A stretch of DNA of 64,000 nucleotides, from the NCBI GenBank assembly GCA_023079485.1, contig CM041097.1, positions 19,575,158-19,639,157 on the forward strand. Direction: 5' to 3'. The position numbers were made by a program, and so were the translations under genes. The notes under the pieces were generated by a model that did no database searches, was not told the origin of the DNA, and was given only the letters and a program-made list of their open reading frames with translations. This DNA comes from Archilochus colubris. Lineage: Eukaryota; Chordata; Aves; Apodiformes; Trochilidae. Positions within the stretch are counted from its first letter, which is position 1, and every line of letters starts with the position of its first letter. Positions 1-15,673 of the stretch are shown here, in pieces.

Positions 1-88
1 TGGTGTTATGCTTGCTCCTGATTGGGTAGCATTTGCTTTCCAGTAGTGCAGTAATACTCAGTACTAGGCAGTAGCATGTCATTCTTAC

Positions 89-3000
89 CAACATAAATAA
101 TTTCACTCCAGTCACTCCAGAATCCTCTGGTAGAACACATGTGATGATTAGCTCTTATTTGTAGGGAATATTTGCTGGTAACATCAACCCGTAATCTGAA
201 GGCATTTGAGGGTATTTTCAGAATCTGTTAGGAAAAAAATACTGTCCTGTAAGAGATTACTCAAGACTAAACAGTTCAGAAAACAAACTTTAATCATTTT
301 TATCTTTTCATAACTCCTTCACTAGATGAACAGTGAGCATCTGGCCTTGCTTTTCAAGTAACTTCTCTATTTTTATAGCTGTATTTTTTCTCATACACCA
401 GTGTTTCAGGACAAATTCTTGAAAGGTGCCTCTTCTTTTCATTTTCCTTAAGACACTTAGTGCTGAATTTTCAGAATTGTCCATTCTCTGAATGTTCTAA
501 ACCCTTCTGCCTAAAACTAAATAATGGCAGTTTTGTCCTTCTCTCTTGTGGATAGTTTGTGGCAGACATAAATGGCATCAGAAAAAGAGGAGAAAATTAA
601 AACTGATGAGATTTAGACTTTGCTGAAACCTGGTCACAAAAGGGACACAAGTTCCACCACAAGTCTATAGTTTCAAAACTGTACTAATAGCACATTTTAT
701 TTTAAATGTTTTAAAATTGGATGTGAGGGTTTTTTCAGCAGGCTGCATAAAGGCAGATTGCAGCTGTATAGGACACTGAGCTCAGAGACAGGCATGGGAT
801 GTATTATGTGGGCAGCAGAGAAGCAATTACCTGCTTGTTACCTGACTTCAAGTTGAGGAGGTAAAATTCATATTCAAAACATTCCTTAGGGAAAGGAGAA
901 ATTGGCTTCTCCCAAGTGGCCACGAGATCATTTTCCTCTAGGAATACAGTGACATTTCTGGGAACATTCACTTTCTCTACAAAAAGAAAACTGTACTGGT
1001 AAGTTATTTATAGAGCAATGTTTAAATACTGAGATCTGGAGCACTTTGTAATCTGATAGTTTCCAAGTAGGACCTATAATCCTTCACATTCTGAACAAAA
1101 AAGATAAGGATTTAGGAGGAGTAACTATACTGGAGAAGATGGTTAAGGGATAAGTTTTAAAAGTCCACTTCAAAGGTTTGGAAACTGACATTGGAACTTA
1201 TCAAAATAATTTTCAAAAAAGTGTGGAATTACTGATTAAACAGAAAAACTTCCTTTCAGAAAAAAAAACCAAAAAAACCCAAAACAAGCCTAAACCATGT
1301 AACCAGGGAAGTTACTGAAAACTGGAACAAAAGAAAAAAATGGATCAGCAGCTATTCTGGGAAGGATTTCTAAAAAGAAAGTGTATCTGTTGTTTTATCT
1401 TACTGAACTGTGAAGAAGGGAAGAGTTGCCTGTTTACAAAAACATGTAAACAGCATGGAAGTAGTAAAGGAAGTGAAAGTATTTGGGTGGATGGAAGGTG
1501 ATAGTCGTAGCTGACACCACCTTCTATTTAACAGCTCAATGCCTTACAAGGACATGGTTACCTTAAACATCATACAGGGTTTTTTTCCTTTTAAAGAAAG
1601 GCTGTAAAATAAAAGGTAGTGGAAATTGTACTTGAAGGTATATTGAGTAAATCAACTGATAATTAATACTGGAAATAATGCTTTGGCTAACAAACAGAAT
1701 AACTGTGTTCTATTTTAAAGTTAGTTCAAAGCATCCATTTCTGCCTTATGATCTCTCCAGTTTCTTTAAGATGTCTAAGCAAAACCAACATGTGTTTTCA
1801 CCTGCATGAAAAACAATTCAATAATATTCCATCACAAATCTTCTGACAATCCTCTAGATGTTTTTAATTTAAAAAAAAAAAGAAAAGTGTATTTCTACTC
1901 ACCAATGGCATTTTGGTTAAATAGTTGCTGAAAAGGTTTGATTGCAGCATACTTGCTAGACCCATTAATGTGTATTACAATGAGATTGTCAAGCCCTTCA
2001 GGATCAATATGAGTCACTGAAAATCTGCACTCAGTATTCCTGTTCCACTGGTCTTTGATATAATCTTGGCATCGTTCAGTGTACGTCTCATACCTGCATT
2101 AAAACACTTGTGAGACGTGATGCTCTTACACAAATCCACTGCTGACTAAAACAGGAGAAAACACCAACCTGTAAAATAGAAAGTACTCTGTATCTTCTGG
2201 TGCCCCTCGGCCAGGCAGCCAAGTGCAGTGGAGAGAAACAGTACTAGAAATGGTGATGTGAGTAACACAGGACAGATTAGTGACTGACGTCTCTGGAGCA
2301 CCTGCAGAACCAAGGTATTTTAAAGAAGAAGAAAAATCTTTTTCATAAAAGTCACAAGAACTCAGACCTCCCTGGCATTTTTTCTTACCTGGCAGAGGCA
2401 GGAGTGTTTCCTTCACCCAGTCACTTCTCCCCTGAAGGTCCTCTCGGAGAAGCAGCGTCCGGACACAGGCGGAGAAACCGTTGTGAAGTGGAGCTGTTCG
2501 GATGCTGTGGGTCTTCCTTGTGTCATACTTGGAGGAAAATAAATCAAAAATCACATAAGCATCACATGTAGTGGAAGGTGAATCAAGGGACCTGCAAAGA
2601 CAGATTCAGTCCTTGGAAAGAGGCAAACCAGCCAGCTTAGCTGGTTATATTAAGTGTATAGAACTAGAGAGTACAAGTAATCCACACAAGAAGTGTGCAG
2701 GGTTGCTCATTTAAGACAGCAGGACCTTTATCTTACCAAAATTTATCTATAGCATAGAGCTGTGATAAAACATGGCCTGACATTTTAATGATCTCCTGGC
2801 ATTACTGTGAATTAAGTGAGCTGATTTGAATGAGAGTGAATCTTAAACCCAGTTTGCAGCTTCCTCACAAGATGGAGCCCAACAGAGACTGCACGCCCCA
2901 GGCCAGCCCTTGTCCCAGCAGAGCTGTACCCAGGAGCACAGCTGGAAGGGTATCTCCAGTGCTCCTGCTATTTGTTTCTGATAGAAGATGATAAATTCAA

Positions 3001-3905
3001 CATGCCAGTCATTCAACAGATAGGTCGTGCCTCATTTGGTGCAATATGTTTAACTTAACAGGAATTTAACCTACTTAGGATACTGGACTTTTTATCTTAC
3101 CTCTTCAGGCACAGGGCTGAGGATTTTCACATCATATCTAATAGTGTAATTTTTTTGTTCTTGATTCGGGTTTGGTTTCCACTGTAAAAGTACTTGTGCT
3201 AATGCAGAGACTGTAAGGGTGAAGTTAACAGGTGGGAAAACCTGAACTGAAAGGAAGAAAACAAAATTATTCATGACATAGTAATCCAGTGAATTGTTTA
3301 AAGCAATAGGTGTTTACAAGCAACAAGCAATGCGAGCAAATGGCTTTTCATATTCTGTCTACAGCTTCTTCATAAAATGTTTCTAATACTTGAAAAAGAT
3401 CCTTAAACGACAACCAAAACTTCATCAAATGGAGTTTACTTAAAACATAGCTTAAAAATTATTTCTTACAACAGTTTCAACTTTGGAACCCACAATGATA
3501 TATTGTGTTTGGCTTGTTAGTTGTTCAGACTTTTCAACTTACTCATCATGGCCACAGAGACAGAGGTGGCATCTCTACTGGAACGGGGCTGATCAAGTCA
3601 TCAGCAACTCAGCCACCTAAGTGTGGCAGAAGACCATAAAGTGGGGGCTTTCTGAGAGAAGGCTGAATAATGCGTTTGCACTGGCTGGATTAAGTCTTTG
3701 GATAAACCAAGCCAGGAATTAGTGTCTGTCCCAGAGGCAAGTGGCATGGCACAGTTTGCCTCATGGTCACTCATTGTCACCCACCCGTTGTCATGCTGAG
3801 GCTACATGCTGGTAGGAAGGAAGATTCCTTACCTCCTGCACTGGGAGCTGCCTTTGGTTGAACCAAGTTCATCGTCCAAAGAAGGATCAGAAAAACTCTG
3901 AGCAT
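89..3905 (-). CDS. IL5RA: Interleukin-5 receptor subunit alpha, 5' (N-terminal) part, seven exons
   Basis: Type I cytokine receptor chain that binds IL-5 outside the cell and pairs with the common beta chain. Coding exons, in transcript order: 3833-3905, 3101-3246, 2389-2527, 2169-2301, 1903-2093, 831-976 and 89-224. All have GT/AG borders and phases that join without a stop, giving 321 codons plus one base. Exon 1 encodes a signal peptide (start MLRVFLILLW). Exon 2 carries PPVNFT and AQVLLQWKPNP, typical of the first fibronectin-III-like domain. Later exons carry SLHCTWLPGRGAPEDTEYF, NGSSKYAAIKPF, and WEKP...CFEYE. The last exon has the WSDWS motif at about residues 312-316. These closely resemble human IL5RA. 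The transmembrane and cytoplasmic exons are outside the window below position 1. A second in-frame ATG at 3944 would add 13 residues. TRNT1 lies head-to-head about 1 kb away. Confidence 0.93.
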
Positions 3906-4560
3906 GCTGACCAGAGCCTTTAGATGGTTAAAGAGATGAGCCATGTCCCAGAACATGAGCTGTGTCACCGTTTTACAGAGGTCTGCAGCCACAAATGAAC
4001 ACAAGCCCCAGTGTTAAGAACACAAACCACAGAATTGCAGCATCTCTCTGTGAAGAGGAATGAGTCAAGTTCAGGTAAAATGGCTTCCAGTGGAGTCTCA
4101 TTTACTCCAAGAAGAGATAGCCAAATTTTTAGCTGCCACTATATATGGAATGGCTACTTACTAGAATTTACTGTCCAGTTTCTGTTTCAGTAAAGCTCAC
4201 TAAAGAAGCAGTGCTCATCTCGAGGGTAATTCTCCAGTGTTATGTAGTAGATATAAAAGAAACTTGTATCTAATTTAAATGAACGTCTATTTTTAATGCT
4301 TAAAACCAGCATATTCTTGGGCTTCCTACCGATTGTTTCATGAAGTACTGGGAAAAAAAAAAAAAAAACGTGTAATCGCTTATGTACAACCTAATATGAA
4401 CACGATGGAAATACAGAACGGCAGCTTTCCAAAATGTTCTAACTGAAGAGAAATACACCCTCCCAGCCCAACACTGGGGCACTACAGCAATTGCTTGGAT
4501 GGAAAACGTAATATTCCTGAACCTCCAATAAATAACCCATTTCCACTGCACAAGAACAGC
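3906..4560 (-). promoter_or_regulatory. IL5RA: IL5RA 5' UTR and upstream region
   Basis: This stretch lies upstream of the IL5RA start. On the minus strand a good splice acceptor (TTTGTGGCTGCAG) ends at 3983, so the first coding exon may begin at 3982 and be joined to a non-coding first exon nearer the CpG island. The frame stays open upstream of the start for about 33 codons, with a further in-frame ATG at 3944 in good context. A run of 17 A lies at about 4352-4368. I see no other gene here. The transcription start cannot be fixed from sequence. Confidence 0.4.
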
Positions 4561-4561
4561 G

Positions 4562-4654
4562 CTGAGGAGCCCGGGTCCGTCCCCCTGTCTCCCCTCAGCG
4601 GGGCCGCCGGCCCCACTGAGGGGAGATGGGGGGGGGGGGACCCGGGCTCCTGAG
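4562..4654. repeat. Imperfect inverted repeat, long hairpin in the CpG island
   Basis: The left arm (4562-4605) and right arm (4609-4654) are near reverse complements around a 3-nt centre. Matching blocks are AGGAGCCCGGGTCC at the outside, TCTCCCCTCAG in the middle and GGGGCC at the inside. An 11- versus 13-nt unpaired C/G-rich portion interrupts the stem. It could form a hairpin in RNA or a cruciform in DNA. Confidence 0.75.
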
Positions 4655-4665
4655 ATAGGGGAGAG

Positions 4666-4740
4666 TCCGAACTCCAGAGACTGTAAAGGCTCCGATCTCC
4701 AGAGATACGAAAGGCTCCGAATTCCAGGGGTAGGGGCGGG
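4666..4740. repeat. 25-bp tandem repeat in the promoter
   Basis: Copies start at 4666, 4691 and 4716, each with TCCGA followed by a CTCCAGAGA-like core. The first two copies match across most of the 25 bp (ending in AAAGGC); the third is diverged after its first 13 bases. Confidence 0.75.
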
Positions 4741-4863
4741 CCCGGGTTTGGTTCCGCCTCACGCCGGGGAAAGGGGCGGTTCGGCCCCGGTCGCTCTGCC
4801 GAGCTCATCGCCCGGCGCCGGGGCGGAGGAAGGCGGGAGGGAGCGGCTCGTCAGCTCCATCGG

Positions 4864-4946
4864 GTGCGTTGTGTTTGAGGGGAAAGGGGTATCGGGGGGG
4901 CTGGGGGATAATCGGGTGTTGTCTGACTGTTGGTGTTTCCCCTCAG
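4864..4946 (+). other. TRNT1: Probable 83-bp intron in the TRNT1 5' UTR
   Basis: A donor-like TCGG|GTGCGT at 4863/4864 and a strong acceptor (CTGACT branch-like site near 4924, then TTTCCCCTCAG ending at 4946) bracket a short G-rich stretch. The acceptor is followed at once by the ATG chosen as the TRNT1 start. Human TRNT1 also has a non-coding first exon with the start in exon 2, which agrees. The donor is an inference; the acceptor is the clearer signal. Confidence 0.5.
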
Positions 4947-9504
<4,558 letters not shown>

Positions 9505-10765
9505 ACCCAAGTGATACTGGAGAACTGTTTGAGCCCTGCTGGAAGTCTGAGATACCAGGGAATACTTTGCCACTGTACAGTACAGCATTTCTCACACTTA
9601 AGATCTGCAGACAACACAGTTTCCCTGTTACTGATTTGTACTTTCTGCAAGGAGAGGTTTAATTTTGTAGGGATGTAAACATTATTTGCCAAATTCCACA
9701 TTCTCTACTTCTCTACTTCTTTTTGTTGTACTTTGGGCAGAAATATTACTACTTTCTCTTGACCCTGAGGCATTAGGGATAACACCATTCTGAGACATCA
9801 TTCTGAGACAAAAAAACTCCCAACAAATCTGACAAAAACAAAGGTGTTTCTGGCCTTCATATTAAATCCTGGGGGGGGTTTCTGCAGAAGACAGAAGGCC
9901 TTCTCTCTTTGCTGAGAAGGGCAAAGTATGTGGAAAGAATGAACCCTTTACTCTTTTTGTACTTAAAGCTAAATGCCAGATGATTGAAATTCTTCAGCAG
10001 TTCCCAGGCAGCCTTACTGTGTGAAATTATCCTGTTTTCTGGAAAGGTTTTTATTTTCCCTAATTCCAGAGCAGGTCTAGATTACAAGGATGACTTAGCT
10101 GGGTCAGTATCATGAACTTCTTGTCTCTGTAGTCGTTTGTCAGTAACTTTTATATTGCCAAGTAACTAAACCCATGGAAAACTGGTGAAAATTTTCAACT
10201 TTATGTGTGAAAGACAATGTTAACAGCAGCAGGGGAGGGAGATCCGTGTTCCATGCCTCATGCACACTGTGTTCTGCATTGAGAAGTTTTCTACTGTTCC
10301 AGAGTGAATCTTCACTTTTAGTCTAAGGAAGGCCTCCCTCCTCTCTGATTGTCAGCCCTTCTGTTTTAACTTCGTTGGGATTATTCTGGGAAGAAGTCAC
10401 AGCAGGGTCTTCCCTGTGTTGCCTCTGTAGGAATTACCTTCTGTTTCACCCTGGACAGATCCATGTTAGAGATGCACTCTGAAAACAGTTCCAAAGGAAA
10501 CTAAATACTTCACCCCTTCAACATTAGAAGAAATACATCAAGAACATTTTGGGAAATGAGAAAAGGAAAGGGATTTGAGTATCAGTTAACACTGATGAGG
10601 GAAGGAAACTTGGAGAGCTGTTTGCCCTTGGTACCTGATAACATCCCTGGCTTTTTTGTGTGCTTTTTAAACAAAAATCTCAAGAAACAGCTCCATGTGA
10701 GAGCAGTGCTGGTGTGTATAACTTTGACATCAGATTTAAGTTTTCCTACAAAACCCAGGGCACCT

Positions 10766-10771
10766 AATAAA
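10766..10771 (+). terminator. TRNT1: Candidate poly(A) signal of TRNT1 (proximal)
   Basis: AATAAA about 1.26 kb after the stop codon. A GT-rich stretch (TTGTTGGGTTTC) follows about 5 nt downstream, possibly a downstream element though close. Confidence 0.35.
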
Positions 10772-10911
10772 ATTGTTGGGTTTCATTTTTTAGTGCTGGA
10801 TGGCAGCAGTACCACAGCAGTGCTACAGCCAAGCAGCAGTTTATGCTTCTATACAGACAACTTTCAAGCTGCTTTTTATTTCTTTTCTTTCCTAGGAAGT
10901 CAGTTACCTTA

Positions 10912-10917
10912 AATAAA
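10912..10917 (+). terminator. TRNT1: Candidate poly(A) signal of TRNT1 (distal)
   Basis: AATAAA about 1.4 kb after the stop codon. It is the last canonical hexamer in a plausible position before the next hexamer near 11445. Confidence 0.4.
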
Positions 10918-10939
10918 TTAATCTGAAAGTACCTGGGAA

Positions 10940-11890
10940 CTTCAGGAAGACAGCAAGGGAACAAAAAAAGTGCTGGTTTTGGCTGTTAATAAGGTAAATC
11001 TCATAAGAACATGATGGGGTTTGATTTAATTATGTAATTAAGCTGAAGCCTCCTTGTGCAATTCGTGGAGCTACTGAAAGCTTGGGAGGGAGACAAGTGA
11101 GGAAATGCAGAGCTATAATAGACTCTTTTAAAGAACTCCTCACAAAACTCCACCCTTTGGGTAACTTCTGTGGAGCTGGTAAAATCTTGATGTTACCCAA
11201 AAGTGCTGCCAGTTGGGTTGGGCTCCACTTGAAGGGTTTTGAAGGACAGGATTTGAAATCTTGACAGTCTGCAGCACCTGTGAAAAGCAGCAGCAGCAGC
11301 TTCTGCTGAAGCAGCCTAATGAAACACTGCTGCCAGGAATCCAGCAGAATTAGCACTTTGGCTCAAATTGCTAATTTACAAACCATGTTAAGGTGCAGTT
11401 TCCAGGTGATCTGTCGAGCATCTCTCATTTCAAAGAAATTAAAAAATAAAACTGCACTAAATCAAAAGGAGCATCCCAAAAGCAAGCAGTGCCACCTTAA
11501 ACTAATGGTTTGAACACCAATTACACCTCTTAAAACAACGTGTTTGGATAAATACTTTTTATAGAATACAAACTATTTAAATATCAAGTGAGGAGGTAAG
11601 AGGTGAAGCCATTGATGGTTAAGTGGTCAGGTCAAGTACTCCAGTGGGCTGCCTGAGTAGTTAAGTGATATTTGCAATGTTTTCATTACAGTTACACCTT
11701 AGAAAAACCCACGTGTGTTTTGCTGGTTCAGCCCTCTCCAAAACAAGTGGCAGGGTTTGTGTCGTTGCTCTTGGGTTTTCTTGGAGAAAAAAAAAGTGTT
11801 AAAGATGCTCCCTGTGCCTGCCTGTCCCTGGGGAGAGGATACTGCTCAACAAATAAGAAACCTGGTGGGGTTTTTTTATACACAAAGACA
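10940..11890. other. Intergenic stretch, no gene seen
   Basis: Unique-looking sequence between the TRNT1 3' end and the satellite block. A short CAG run lies near 11289 and another AATAAA near 11445. Open frames here are short and resemble no family I know. Confidence 0.5.
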
Positions 11891-12344
11891 CATCTATATC
11901 CTGGGATCTGGGGCTGGTTGGTTGGTTTGTTTTTCTGTATGTAACATAGATAGATGTACAGATATTTATGTATATTTATACACAGACACACAGAGTGAGA
12001 GGTAGGATCACTACAGATAGAAAGGTAGATAGAGATGGAAACACACACTGGGAGCTGGGACTGAGCTAATATATAGCCCATATACATATGTAGCTAATAT
12101 ATACACCTATATATAGCTAATATACATAGATGTATATGGATACATACAAACACACATACTGGGAACTTTGGTGTATATACACACACACACACAGGGAAGT
12201 GGGCTTGGTTTTTATGTGTAAATATATACATAGAGCCAAGAATATATACTGGGATCTGGAACTGGCTTTTACATATGTACTGCTATATACATTTCTATAT
12301 TTATACATACATGCACACAGACTGGGAGCTGGAACTGGTTTGTG

Positions 12345-12955
12345 TATATATATATGTATATACACATATATCTATATATCTATATATATAGATATATATA
12401 CATATATAAGCATATATATGTATATATACGTATATATGTATAGATATCGATATATATATCTATATATAGATATATATACATATGTGTGTGTATATATGTA
12501 TATATATATAGATATATACATATGTGTGTGTATATATGTATATATATATATAGATATATACATATGTATATGTGTATATATAGATATCTATCTATAGATA
12601 TATAGATATATATACATATAGATATATATGCATATATATGTATATACATATATACATATGTATATGTATATATATGTTTATATATATCTACATATGTATA
12701 TATATCTATATATCTATATATATAGATATATATGCATATATATATATAGATATATATATAGATAGATATAGATATAGATATATATATAGATATATAGATA
12801 TATATGCATATATATGTATATACATATATATGTATATACATATATATGTTTATATATATCTACATATGTATATATAGATATACATATGTATATATATCTA
12901 TCTATATATGTGTGTGTGTGTGTATATATATATTTATATATATATTTAAATATCC
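12345..12955. repeat. TATA/CATA-rich microsatellite with higher-order copies
   Basis: About 600 bp made almost only of TATATA, CATATA, GATATA and TGTGTG words. Inside it, a stretch starting GATATATATGCATATATATG occurs at 12621 and again at 12797, a period of 176 bp, and the copies continue to match through TTTATATATATCTACATATG. A shorter unit with ACATATGTGTGTGTATATATG repeats near 12478 and 12518. Confidence 0.85.
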
Positions 12956-13170
12956 ACAAACACAGCCAGGTATTTATGTACTGGGACGTGAAACTGGTTT
13001 TTTATTTATTTCCACACAATAGGGGAGATAATTATATATTATATAATACAGACAGATATATTATATACAGATATATAATACAGACATATGCTGTGTGGCT
13101 GCGTTAGGTTATGTACCCAGGGGAGTTGCTTGTGTTTGTGGTGGGTTTTTTTAATTGTTGGTTCGTTGGT

Positions 13171-13182
13171 TTTGATAAATAC

Positions 13183-13221
<39 letters not shown>
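13171..13221. repeat. (TA)n(CA)n microsatellite
   Basis: A TA run followed directly by a CA run, ending at ATATACTGGGACC, one of the cores of the composite block. Confidence 0.85.
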
Positions 13222-13460
13222 TATACTGGGACCTGGTTTGGTTTTGGTTTTTTTTAATATTTAGATATTGAAACAAGACAACACAAGCATGCTTACTGGG
13301 ACTGGTTTTGTTGTGGTGGTGTTATATATATATTTATATATTTATACATATATATATTTGTGTATATATATTTATATAAAAAGCACAGACACAGACACAC
13401 ACTGAGGTGGTTTTGGGGTTTTAATATTTTATATATATATGTGTATATATACATGCACAC

Positions 13461-13732
13461 ATGGGTTGGTTGTTGTTGTTAGGCAGGAGCAGTGAGCTCA
13501 GGGCTGTTCAGGGATCCCCAGCAGTGCCCCAGCACTCAGCATTCCCCAAGGTTCCTCTCTTTTCTCCCAGGGGATTCACGGATCCAGCTCCTGCTGTCCC
13601 CAGGTTTCTCCTGTTGGTCACTCCTTCCAAAGGCTCCTTGCAGCAGGGTGTTCTCCAGGAAATAAACTGGTACAACATGAAGCTGTTGGCATGAGTCGTG
13701 TGTAGGATGTACAGGTACAGTGTGACCTAAAT
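13461..13732. other. Short unique spacer between the two repeat arrays
   Basis: About 270 bp of non-repetitive sequence (GC about half) lies between the TA-rich and CA-rich arrays. No gene signal is seen. Confidence 0.5.
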
Positions 13733-13744
13733 ACACACACACAT

Positions 13745-13787
<43 letters not shown>

Positions 13788-14588
13788 GTCCTGGAAAGAC
13801 TGACACACGCACACAGTGTCCTGGATGGACACACAGACACACACACACAGACACACGTCCTGGATGGACACACACACAAACGCACACAGAGACACGCACA
13901 CACACGCACAGTGTCGTGGACACACACACAGACACATACACACAAACATACACAAACACACACACACACACGGACACACACGCACATAGGTGTCCTGGAT
14001 GGACACACACACACAAAGTGTCCTGGATGAACAAACACACACACACATTGTCCTGGATGGACACACACACAGACGCACACAGAGTGTCCTGATTGGACAC
14101 ACAAACACATACACACACACACGCACAGACACACAGTCACACACAGACACACACACAAACATAGTGTCCTGGATGGACACACAGACACACACAAGTGTCC
14201 TGGATGGACACACACAAACACACGCATACACACACACAGACACATAGTGTCCTGGATGGAAACACAGACACACAAACACACAGTGTCCTGGACAGACAGA
14301 CACATGCACACATACACAGTGTCCTGGATGGACACACAGACAGAGACGCAGACACAGAGACCCATACACACACACACAGACAGAAACACACACATACACA
14401 CTGTCCTGGATAGACGCACACACAGAGTGTTCTGGATGGACACACACACAGACACAGTGTCCTGGACACACAGACAGACAGACAGACACACGCAGAGTGT
14501 CAGAGTGTCCTGGATGGACACATACACACACACAGACACACACACACACAGTGTCCTGGACACACAGACACACACAAGTGTCCTGGAT

Positions 14589-14627
<39 letters not shown>

Positions 14628-15673
14628 CTCCTGAACACACGCACAACACACACAAACACACAGGTCCTGATGGACACACACACACAACACACAAGTGTCC
14701 TGGATGGACCACACCCACACACACACACACACACACAAGTTCCTGAACACACGCAGTAGTGTCCTGGACACAAACACAAACATTGTCTTGGATGGACACA
14801 CACACACAGACACAGAGTGTCCTGGACAGACAGACAGACACACACACAAATACACACATTGTCCTGGATGGACACACACACACAGACACAGTGTCCTAGA
14901 TGGACACGCACACACACACACGCACACGCAGTGTCCTGGACAGACAGACACACACACAAGAGTCCTGGATGGACAAACACACACAGACACACACACAGAC
15001 AGACACACAAAGTGTCCTGGATGGACAAACACACACATGCGCACTCACAGACACACACACACAGACACACACACAGTTCCATACACACAGACACACACAC
15101 AGTGTCCACACACAGACACACACACAGAGTCCTGGATGGACAAACACACACAGACACACACACAGACAGACACACAAAGTGTCCTGGATGGACACACACA
15201 CACACGCACTCATAGACACACACACACAGACACACACACAGACACACACACAGACACACACACAGACACACACACACAGACACACACACAGTGTCCTGGA
15301 TGGACACACACGCACACACAAATCCTAACACACACACACACACAGTGTCCTGGAGCACACACACACACACACAAACACAAACACACACAGTGTCCTGGAC
15401 ACACACACACACACAGTGTCCTGGACGGACACACACATACACAAACACACACACACACAGTGTCCTGGACACACACACACATAAACAGTGTCCTGGACAC
15501 ACAAACACACAGAGACACACAGAGTGGCCTGGACACAGACACAGACACGTAGTGTCCTGGACAGACAGACAATGTCCTGGATGGACACACAGACACAGAC
15601 AGCGTCCTGGACAGACTGACAGACACGTAGTGTCCTGGACAGACAGACACAGTTACAGACACACACACACACA
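13733..15673. repeat. CA-rich minisatellite with hairpin core GTGTCCTGGATGGACAC
   Basis: About 1.9 kb of (CA)n and (CAGACA)n, broken roughly forty times by the core TGTCCTGGATGGACAC or shortened forms such as TGTCCTGGACACA. In the full core GTGTCC and GGACAC are exact reverse complements around a 5-nt loop. Spacing between cores varies from about 20 to about 110 bp. Because CA/TG repeats contain no stop codons, very long open frames (up to about 600 codons on the minus strand) cross the array; they are low-complexity Cys-Val or Thr-His strings and not genes. Confidence 0.93.

Larger units (their letters stand above)
9505..10935 (+). other. TRNT1: Probable TRNT1 3' UTR
   Basis: Directly follows the stop codon at 9502-9504. 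The sequence is of ordinary base composition with no gene signal. Two AATAAA hexamers (10766 and 10912) offer plausible ends, giving a 3' UTR of roughly 1.3-1.4 kb. The exact end is an inference. Confidence 0.5.
11890..13460. repeat. Composite TA-rich satellite block with a recurring G-rich core
   Basis: Alternating TA/CA/GATA simple repeats are interrupted again and again by a diverged core of the type ACTGGGANCTGGNACTGGTTTT. The core is seen near 11900, 12046, 12160, 12250, 12320, 12980, 13225, 13290 and 13400. The spacing is irregular. A last relative may be the CGGTTTGGTTAGG stretch near 15708. Open frames through this block are artefacts of simple sequence. Confidence 0.8.

Noticed and set aside
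831..842. Alternative IL5RA donor at 842/841 (TCAG|GTAACAAG).
   Set aside because: Joining there to the next exon gives an early stop. Using CAAGCAG|GTAATT at 831/830 keeps the frame into the WSDWS exon and matches the human protein layout.
12117..13107. Open frames made of Ile-Tyr repeats on both strands.
   Set aside because: They come from TATA/CATA microsatellite text, not from coding sequence.
13536..15673. Very long open frames (about 500-600 codons on the minus strand, up to about 285 on the plus strand) rich in Cys-Val or Thr-His.
   Set aside because: They are by-products of the CA/TG minisatellite, which contains no stop codons. The peptides are pure low complexity and all frames are open at once.
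13733..15673. Regularly spaced palindromic repeats resembling a CRISPR array.
   Set aside because: The spacers are CA simple sequence and of irregular length, the genome is a vertebrate one and no cas genes are present.
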